Origin: Chrysaora quinquecirrha
Taxonomy: Eukaryota > Cnidaria > Scyphozoa > Semaeostomeae > Pelagiidae
DNA length: 64,000 nt
Reading direction: 5' to 3'
NCBI GenBank assembly: GCA_014526335.1
Contig: JACTAT010000262.1
Span: 81,869-145,868, forward strand
The notes beneath the pieces were generated by a model. That model was not told where the DNA came from. It ran no database searches and worked only from the letters and a program-made list of their open reading frames with translations. Shown one piece after another: positions 56,141-64,000 of the stretch. Positions within the stretch are counted from its first letter, which is position 1. Every line of letters starts with the position of its first letter. A program made the position numbers and the translations under genes.

Positions 56141-59100
56141 ATGTCGAAAACTTTGGTCAGAGATGAGCTAGAGAAGCTAAAGATAGGCGTGAAGGCAGCG
56201 ATCGAAGCCATAGATGGCCTAAAGGTCCCATGTAAAGATGAAAAGGAGTTGGACGGTTTTGGCAAAAAGTTGAACCCATTGTACCGTTTCTCATCTCTGT
56301 GCGTAGAATTTGAAAACATTGAAGAAAATTGTGATAATGAAGCAACGAAGGCAGCTATTTGTGATACTTATAATTATATAAGTTTGCATTTAGCGGAACA
56401 AGTAAAATTGTTTCTAAAAAAATCTATGAAGTCATATCCGGAAATTTTTGATGCGAAAAATGGAAATAAGGTATCAAATTAAATTATTCTTACACGTTTT
56501 TTTATAAGAACACTGAAATTGAAGAAAGCCATGCAGTGTTCTTAGTTTTTCCGATTTGAAGGCTCAAAATGTTCTTAACATGTTCTTTATTTTCTTGCTT
56601 TTCAAAAAGCTATTGTACTTCAAATTAGGTGACAATTGCTACGAAAAGGAACGCACATGTAAAAATGTCACTAAGTCACAATTATTGATAGTTTAACTGT
56701 TTTCTAGAGAGGAGAACAGGACAGCGCCAACATAATTCTAATTTTTCTAGCTTCACAAAGCCTTGTTATGTTCTTAGCATTTTCTTAACTTTTCAGTCTC
56801 TGAAGCCTTAGTTCTTATTGCTTTGTTCTTATTAAAAAAACGTGTACTTTGTAAACATCACAAAAAGGTTTCAAAAAAACTGTTTCTGTACGTGTAGGGA
56901 CGCCTGCACGTATGGAGGGCAAGGGGACAAAGGTTTGAAGAAGGGCAACCAAGGGGTTCTGGGGTTTGTAAGTGACCACACCCTTCAGAAGCCTGGAAAA
57001 CGTGGGAAACGCCCTTTAAATGTTTTCATTGACAATATAACATTTCTTTAACAAAACAAAGTTTGTTTTTCAAAATATTTTGTTGAATTTTATAGGTACA
57101 ATACAGACTGGTAATTGCTCCCATAAAAGCAAAAGACATTCCACCTTCAATTGGATATCACTGCTGTACACTGTTATCAGTGTTGATAAATATAACTGAT
57201 AAACATGAAGAAACACAAAGAGCTTGCTGTCATGATGGACTCATTTCCTTTATTTTTCAAGAATTTTTTCCAGTGCTCCGTGATATCGATTGGGATAAGG
57301 TAATACCAATGTACAGAAAATGATTTTTTCGATAGGCTTTGAGCATGGTAAACAATGGAATCAGAAATTTCAACTGGCAGAAACATCTCTCTCTCTCTCT
57401 CTCCTCTCTCTCAGCACTCTCATTGACATTGTCTCAAACTAATTGCAAAATTTGAGTGACCACCCCCATGCCACAGTCTTGAATGTGGTGTCATTGTCTA
57501 AGCAAGCTGGCCCCTGGTCACAGAAGCTCAGCAAGGTTGGGGTTCAAGCCCCAGCTATGGGAGCATCACAGCCATGGTTGAGTTGAGGTACTCAATTAGT
57601 TAACCTACTACCGAGATTACAGGTGATTGGTCTGTTGTGCAGTTTTCCAAATGACTGCTGAAATGAGTATGACTTTGAGAAATTAGCCAAAATAGCTAGC
57701 AATAAATATAGCTTTGCTGTTATCTACCAAACAAGAGAACTATGCAATAACATCATGAGGACCTCAGAAACAGCCACAGGGGGGTGTAAATAAGCCAGTG
57801 TCTGATTAGCAATTTAAATTGTTTTAAGACATAATGGATAGATAATAATTAATTTTCTACATGAAAAGTTTATAAATTTTAGCATGTAATGAGTTTCTTA
57901 TTTTTTGTCTAGAACACAATGAGAGAAGAGTTAATGAACAGATCAATGGATATTGTCTACAATTGCTGTAAATTGCCAGCCAATCACAAATGTTATGAAG
58001 AAGCAAATGCAGTTGATGTGCTTATCAAAATGAGAGCAGAAACAAACCATTTGGAAGGAAATGACATGAATACAACTGCACTTCTTACATTAGGGTTTCT
58101 ACTTGATGAATCAAACAATCACAAAATAGTATTCGGGAATGGTATGTGACACATTTCTCTCTCCTTTTTGCTTTTATTTATGGCACAAGATATTTATTCA
58201 GGCACTAGATTTTATGTAATATTAGACGTCAACACTAACAGCAGTACATTTGGAGAGCTCCATCTTCCATCATCAGGCAATAAGAAATATGGTTCTTCTC
58301 TTTGTGTTGCTTGGATAAAAAAGGTTTGAAACACTTAACCAAATGTTCTAGGGGTTTCTGATTTTTGGTGCTCCCTGGTAGGCTTCCTAGCAGATTCTGT
58401 TAGTGTTTTTCACTCCTATTGAATCCAACCCATACAACAAATAGGAGAAGAACTACATTTCTCATTGCCCAATGATTAGAGACAGATCTCTCCCAGATAA
58501 ATCTCCCATATCAAACGCTTGTCAAGACAAGCAAGGATTTTCATGTATAATACATGTGTCAGAAACAGCCTTGACAAGTCCCAATATATTTACAGTACTA
58601 GATTTTGTCTATCAGTTCTGCATGATACAGTTTGGAATATGATGATACAGAATGGTAGAGGTATTTTAATATATGTAGAGGCCCCCCAAGCGGTTCTACG
58701 TGATGCGTTATTGGACCATTTTTCATGCGTGAATCCGTGAAACGAGAAATTTTTGCACGTGAATGCGTGAATCTAAACTCCTGCGCGCGATATGCTTTAG
58801 TACGGCTCGTGATTTTGTGATTTATATTGCTGGCGACATAATTCAGAGGTTGCTTGAATGCAGGAATGCCATTTTAACCTTGAAGCATTGTCGGCTAACT
58901 TTACTTCTGTCATTCAATTCTACAATTGAGTCCCTTAAAATCTTAATTTTGTGTGTTCCCTGTTACAAACTCGTCGTGGAAAGAATTTTTCAAAGCCAAT
59001 CATTTAGATAAAGTTAAGCAGTCTGAATAAAGATCCTGCTCAAAATTTCGGGGAGCAACACCTGAAGTTGTACGCACGTGAAAATGAAGTTTTATCGTGC

Positions 59101-62100
59101 TTGATTGCGTGAATCGTCGAAAAATTGCGCGTAATTGCGTGATTTGGCACCACCCCTCATATGTGGAGAGAGGTATCTCTAAATTCAAGAGTTTTCTACC
59201 ATATAAACAGTTACCCAACTGCATGAAGGTAGGATAAGGTGTCATTCAGATAGCTACCATGTATTTACTGGCAAATGTATAGTATCATCCATACACAGAC
59301 AAATTGAGCATCTGAACTTCATTGATAATTGCTACAGAGAGAGGCACTGCTAGAGATGTAATGATGAGATATGTGAATATAGGTATTTTAGAAACGTTAT
59401 CAAGTTCTTAATTAATCTATTCATTTCCTTTAGCCACAGTTGAAACACTGATAAAATATCTCGACAAATGTCTGCAGAGATCAGATCACGGCTTCCATGG
59501 CTTCCATGCAGAAGAGCTTGCAAATGGCTTACAGCATCTTTCAGTTCCCGATGAGAATAAGATATTGGTAAGATTCAACTTGTAGTAAGTCAGTCATCAG
59601 TCATGGTCCAAAGCAACAACCTAAAGGTGTCTTTTCTTTCACTTATTCTGTATTGTACAGTACAGTGCATCCTTGTTTTAACCGAATCCCGATTAACCTA
59701 ACTTCGACTAACCAAACGGGTCTCGGAAAGTCATATCCGGGCGAAATACAGATTAACCGAACAACTTCGGGCTTTAAAATTCATCGATGACAAAAATTAG
59801 ATACAGTAGTTCATAATTTGTATTATGTTATGCAGGTGTTGCATTATTGCTTGTCGAAGCTTTGAGGCCTCGTACTATTGTTGGACCTGGCTGCAACAAG
59901 ATGAAGCAACAGCCCTGAACTTGGTGATTCTTCTGCAGTTGCGGGAACTAGAGCGCGAACGCTCGCGATGACACACGGGACATTTGTTAATTTTTTAAAT
60001 CGTGATATATTACCGCGAAGTCGACCGCAAGTATTCGTTGAAGATTTTCAGCTTAAAGTGGTCACAACTGGACATCCTCGGTTGACCGTATTTCGGCATA
60101 TCTGAACGGAAATTAAAAATATTGATTCCGAGGTGTTCCGATAAATTGCGGATGCACTGCATATCCTTGATCAGAGGACCTTCTCAATCCACCATCTAGC
60201 TGAAGTCCCAAATTACAATGCTACCATAAAATCTTTGTCTGAGTTCTGACAAGCTTCTAGATTCTTCAATTGTGAAATTCACTAACTAAGCATACTTTGA
60301 AAACGAAAAGCAAAAGAATGGAAATGTTGAAATTAGCAGGGTTAAGTGAGATACTCTTTGAATTCTGTGAAACTTCCTTGCTTCAAAGGTGATGTGGCGT
60401 CTTGGTATAATCCAGTTAGCTCGTGGTGTCAGGAGCTCAGTGAGGTCGGGGTTCGAGCCCCAGCCACGGTAGCGTCGCAGCCAGGGTCACCAAAGACAGA
60501 AGGTTTTGAAGCCTCCGAAATCTGCCATTTTAACAAGAGATACTAAACAAAAGGAATATGTTTTGCAAAGTCTGCACAAAAAAAGAAGAGGCAAATATGT
60601 GCCAGAAGAATACACCCTTAATAAGCCACCAGATGCCCCCAATAACCCAACAACTAGCCCAGCCCAGCAACTGCCTTCCATTTACGACTAACTAACGTTG
60701 AAAGTTGTCCTAAAAACTTCAGACATTAGCAAAACGACTTGAAAAGAACATTAGTGTACTACTGAATGCTTGATAGATGTATTTCCATTCTCATTTTAGA
60801 TTTGCAACCAAGGAGGCCACGAGGTATTAGCAAGTCTGCTGCTTAATGCAATAAATAATGCAGAAATCATTTCCTCGTGTAATGCATTATGGAGTCTTTG
60901 CTTCTCAGAGAAAGGGAGACAGCTGACACAGAATAATCAAGATTTGATAACAAAACTGAATCAACTAAGGGTAGGTGATATTACATAAACATGAAAAAGA
61001 TTAAGATCTGAGTTGGGTTGATGTTTTAGTTTTCAAGGCGATAATCGATTTATATTCCAGGACAGGAACTGTCATATGGCAATGGCCAGAAACTTTACTA
61101 TGGCATGATGATTAAGCTTGCGAGAGGAATACTCAAAAAATTTTATCCCTTAAAAATCGTTTTGCATTGGTAGAAATATCTTAATCCTTTCGAGGAGTTG
61201 AAGGTGCTGTGATATCGTGGTCTAATCCAGCTAGCTCATGGTTCCAGGAGTTTGGTTAGTTCGGGGTTCGAGCCCCAGCCGCGGTAATGTCACAGCCAGG
61301 GTCGAGGTATCCTTAGTTCATCTACTTCTGACATCTAAGCGGCTATGGGCAGCATCATTTCACCTTCCCCTTGAGGACCGAATTGTCCCTGGCAGATAAA
61401 TCTGTTTCGAGGTCAAATTGTATATGCTTAGCTTAGTCGATGCATCTATGACTTTAACTAACAAGCCATTCTGTTTTGTACTTTTGTAGGAGAGTGAAAT
61501 ACTGCCTGTGAAAGAAGCTGCAGTGGGCGTATTATGGCAGTTAAAAAATGCAGAAGAGAATGAAGACGAATCAGTGGTGCAAGGTAAGCACTTGAGATGC
61601 CAATTGATCAAATACCACGTAAGAATGCAATCTAGAAAATGGGCGCCAAAATATCTGAGCTTCCTAGCAGGACCGATTAGTGTTTAGTATAGAAAGAGTA
61701 GTTTATGCAGCAACTTCAAAAGCCTATGTCAGCATATGTTCAGCCAACAATAAAATGTAGTTAGTCGTGGATTCCACCAAAAATGCTTGATTTGTTGAGT
61801 TACAGCTTGGTTGGCTGTTTAATGCTTCTTTGGTGTTAGTAAATGAAAGTATTTGCCCTATGGACTATGTGTGTGCGTGTGTTGCAGTTGCGTTTAGACT
61901 CATTTACATATGTCTTGGAGATCGTTGGTTACTTCATTTTTGAATTAGGCTCGTACCAAGTGATCCCTTCCTCGCAGGTCCGGTTAATGTTTTCATACTT
62001 TTCGATCGACCTATGCAATAAATAACAGAGAAACCACATTTCTCATTCCCCGATGATGAGACACAGATCTCTCCCGAAATTTTGCCCTAATAAATATAAA

Positions 62101-64000
62101 AGGCTTGTCATGATAAGCGGGATTATCATTAATACGGTGATTCTTTTCGCTTTTGGCTTTCCTGCGGTAGCAAAGTACTGGAGGTTGGGGAACAACTTTG
62201 CAGTCGAAACTTACACCGTTGGTAAGATGTTTCAAAGCAGAGTCTCAGTTTGACAATGCTGTAACTTCTCTTTCTCTTGGCGTCTTCCAATGGTGGCCCT
62301 TTCATTTGTTTCTTAGATGGTTTAGCAAGAGACAAAATAAACAGTTCAGGCCATATCATGTTGAGTTACCAATGGGACAATCAAAAGATGGTGGTACAAA
62401 TAGCCAATAGTTTATCAAAAAGAGGCTACAACATATGGCTAGATGTTGAGAAGATTCAAGGCAATATCATGGATGCCATGGCTGAAGCAGTGGAACAAGC
62501 ATCCGTTATTATTGTTTGTATTTCAAGAAAATACAAAAACAGTGCCAATACAAGAGCAGGTAAGCATTAGGTAATATTAAGAAAAAATTCGAAGAAAACC
62601 GCAGACTCAGAATAAATTTAAGAATGAAGAAACAGACGGTAAATAGCCTATTCACTACGGGCCCATCGTCTAACTTGCAAGCTGAAAGCATGACAGGTAG
62701 GCTTTGCAACCAACAGGGTACCGATGAAAGTACGTCTGAGTCAATGACGTCTGACTAGGTCCTAGCCATTCTTGCCCCATGTGTCACTTAATGTCAGACA
62801 AAATGGGCACGACAGGACGTCTGCGTCAACCTTCGAGAAATTACTAATATCATAATTACTGTTCTGATATCTAATTTTTCTATTATATGTATTTTGGCTT
62901 CTTAATTAGTTTCTTTAATTTGATTAATTTAATTTGATTGATTGATTGAATGTTTAGTTTAGTGTATCCAACTGTATAATTAATCTTAGTTTATTTTGTT
63001 ATTGTAATTTCTTTCTTTCTTTCATTATTATTATTTTCTTTTTCTTTCTTTCTTTCTTAGTTAATGTTCTTCTTACTGTTACTGTTACGTAGTTCAATTC
63101 ATAATAAATATGTAAAATTCAAATCAACGTTGGCATGTCAACTAACACAGGGCACTTGGCTAGATAGCTCTTCTCGAGTTTTTTCTAAGTGTCCTAAGCT
63201 AATAGATTAGCAACATTTTTATTTTGCTTAACTTGTAATTAAAAGCTTGAATTGATATGAATTGAATTGAATTGAATTGAATTGAATTGAATTTCGAGCC
63301 TGTACGATGTCGTATAGTTGGCACGGTGCAGTTTTTTCGACTTTGAGCCTGGCACGACGTCTGAATTGAATAGGTTCATGGAATTCTTGTTCCATGTGAA
63401 CGCGATGGTTTCTCAAAATGTACCACTTAATTTCAGACAGAATGGGCACGACAGGACGTCTGAATCAATTGTCGTGCAGTGTAGAGCCTGTGCCGTGCCA
63501 TATTGCTGGCACGGTGCGAGCCTTTGCGACTCTGAGCCTGGCATGACGTCTTAATAGGGCCTAGGCATTCTTGTCCCATGTGCCACTCAATTTCTCAAAT
63601 GTGCTACTTAATGTCAGACAAAATGGACACGACAAGACGTTTGAATCAATCGTCGAGAAGTGTCAAGCCTGTACCGTGCCATACAGTTGGCACGGTGCGA
63701 GGCTGTGTGACTTGAGCCCTGCTTGGGGGTATGAATAAGGCCAAGGCATAATGTGCCACTCAATGTTAGACAAAATGGGCACAAGTGGACGAGAAGTGTC
63801 AAACCTGTGCCGTGCCATATAGTTGGCACGGTGCGAGGCTGTTTGACTCTGAGCCTGGCACGGCGTATGAATAGGGCCAAGGCATTCTTGTTCCATGTGC
63901 AAACTTATTTATCTCTACCTCGTATCAATGTCCATATTGCTGAGAAGAACAGTGTTGGCTTAAATAAACTGATGTACGAAATTGTCTTTTGCAGAAGCCG
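56141..64000 (+). CDS. TIR gene C: paralogue of gene B, partial at the window end
   Basis: Exons: 56141-56470, 57096-57299, 57913-58141, 59434-59567, 60800-60970, 61490-61583, 62317-62559, 63995 to the window end. Phases are the same as in gene B. The N-domain, ARM-like region and first TIR exon are intact. The first TIR exon differs from B by one visible residue (Lys for Glu at RDKINSS). Exon 2 is 15 nt shorter than in B (VQYRLVIAPIKAKD against VEYTEIGTICINLPIKAKD). The catalytic-position Glu is again formed at the exon junction (g|aa, codon 469). The second TIR exon is cut after six bases by the window edge; a SAM-like end is expected beyond it. Introns hold a lineage-specific DNA element and a LINE tail. 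Confidence 0.86.
57465..57630 (+). repeat. tRNA-derived SINE copy (family S2)
   Basis: GTGTCATTGTCTAAGCAAGC and GGGGTTCAAGCCCCAGC, then CATCACAGCCATGGTTGAG. Intron 2 of gene C. Not seen at the matching place in B. Confidence 0.65.
59663..60159. mobile_element. 497 bp pogo/Tigger-like MITE (CAGTGCATCC ends)
   Basis: CAGTGCATCC (59663-59672) and GGATGCACTG (60150-60159), with inner repeats of GATTAACC/CCGAAC type words. It is preceded by TA. Gene B has the uninterrupted site (CAGTATATCCTTGAT near 47275), while C reads CAGTA[element]CATATCCTTGAT, so a TA target with one mutated copy is inferred. Confidence 0.8.
60385..60495 (+). repeat. tRNA-derived SINE fragment (family S2)
   Basis: GGTATAATCCAGTTAGCTCG and GGGGTTCGAGCCCCAGCC, then GTCGCAGCCAGGGTC. 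Intron 4 of gene C, about 305 bp before exon 60800. Confidence 0.65.
61195..61400 (+). repeat. tRNA-derived SINE copy (family S2), shared with gene B
   Basis: Nearly identical to 48275-48500 in gene B at the same intron position (CCAGCTAGCTCATGG, GGGGTTCGAGCCCCAGCC). Shared ancestry by duplication. Confidence 0.65.
62755..63895. repeat. ~170 bp tandem array, gene C TIR intron, interrupted by a LINE tail
   Basis: Same units as 49865-50560 (GACACGACAAGACGT, GTACCGTGCCATACAGTTGG, GAGCCTGGCACGGCG). The array is split by the insertion at about 62839-63292. Confidence 0.8.
62839..63292 (+). mobile_element. 5'-truncated LINE/retroelement tail with (TTGAA)n end
   Basis: About 455 bp present in C but absent from the same intron of B. 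The flanks CAACCTTCGAGA and TTTCGAGCCT match B (CTTCGAGACATTTCGAGCC). The insert ends in a TGAATTGAATTGAATTGAAT microsatellite, like 3' tails of several LINE clades, and has CTTTCTTTC runs inside. No ORF. Class is inferred from the tail only. Confidence 0.72.

Overview
This is a eukaryotic, animal-type genomic window: AT-rich DNA, small exons (57-650 bp) joined by GT-AG introns in consistent phases, AATAAA signals, tRNA-derived SINEs, decayed LINE ends and many small inverted-repeat DNA transposons. An adhesion-type GPCR with a GPS motif indicates a metazoan. The repeat-rich introns and the TIR/ARM/SAM gene family fit an invertebrate, perhaps a non-bilaterian such as a sponge or cnidarian, but the species cannot be fixed from sequence alone. 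All gene models below were assembled by eye from splice sites, reading-frame phase and domain signatures; no search was run.

Layout. (1) 114-7876, plus strand: a seven-exon gene joining a signal peptide and kelch repeats to a C-terminal cytochrome b561 membrane domain. Exon phases close perfectly (571 codons plus stop) except for one in-frame TGA where the family usually has Trp. Its last intron holds a ~1.3 kb minisatellite. (2) 8-11 kb: gene-poor, with MITEs. (3) 11073-24921, minus strand: an adhesion-GPCR-like gene (GAIN-like region, degenerate GPS, TM1-TM6/7). One ICL3 exon, the C-terminus and the N-terminus were not found. Its introns carry DNA elements, SINE copies and a 690 bp polypurine tract. 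(4) 25-31 kb: no convincing exon; a 190 bp tandem repeat, a 30 bp perfect palindrome and a 1.08 kb Tc1-like palindromic element. (5) 31163-64000, plus strand: three tandem paralogues (called A, B and C here) encoding armadillo-like repeats, a TIR domain split over two exons, and a SAM-like C-terminus. B is complete (667 aa), A is complete apart from a 34 nt micro-intron or frameshift, and C runs off the window in its second TIR exon.

The TIR paralogues share intron phases and several exact exon lengths. The 3' parts of B and C are nearly identical even in introns, while their 5' parts have diverged, a pattern of gene conversion or a recent segmental event. All three keep a glutamate at the position matching the SARM1 TIR catalytic Glu, created exactly at a splice junction, so they are candidate NAD-cleaving immune or cell-death proteins with domain order ARM-TIR-SAM. 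B serves as an empty site for two insertions in C: a CAGTGCATCC-ended DNA element and a LINE tail. A separate MITE family with TAGACTTATTAC ends and 9 bp target duplications is present in four copies.
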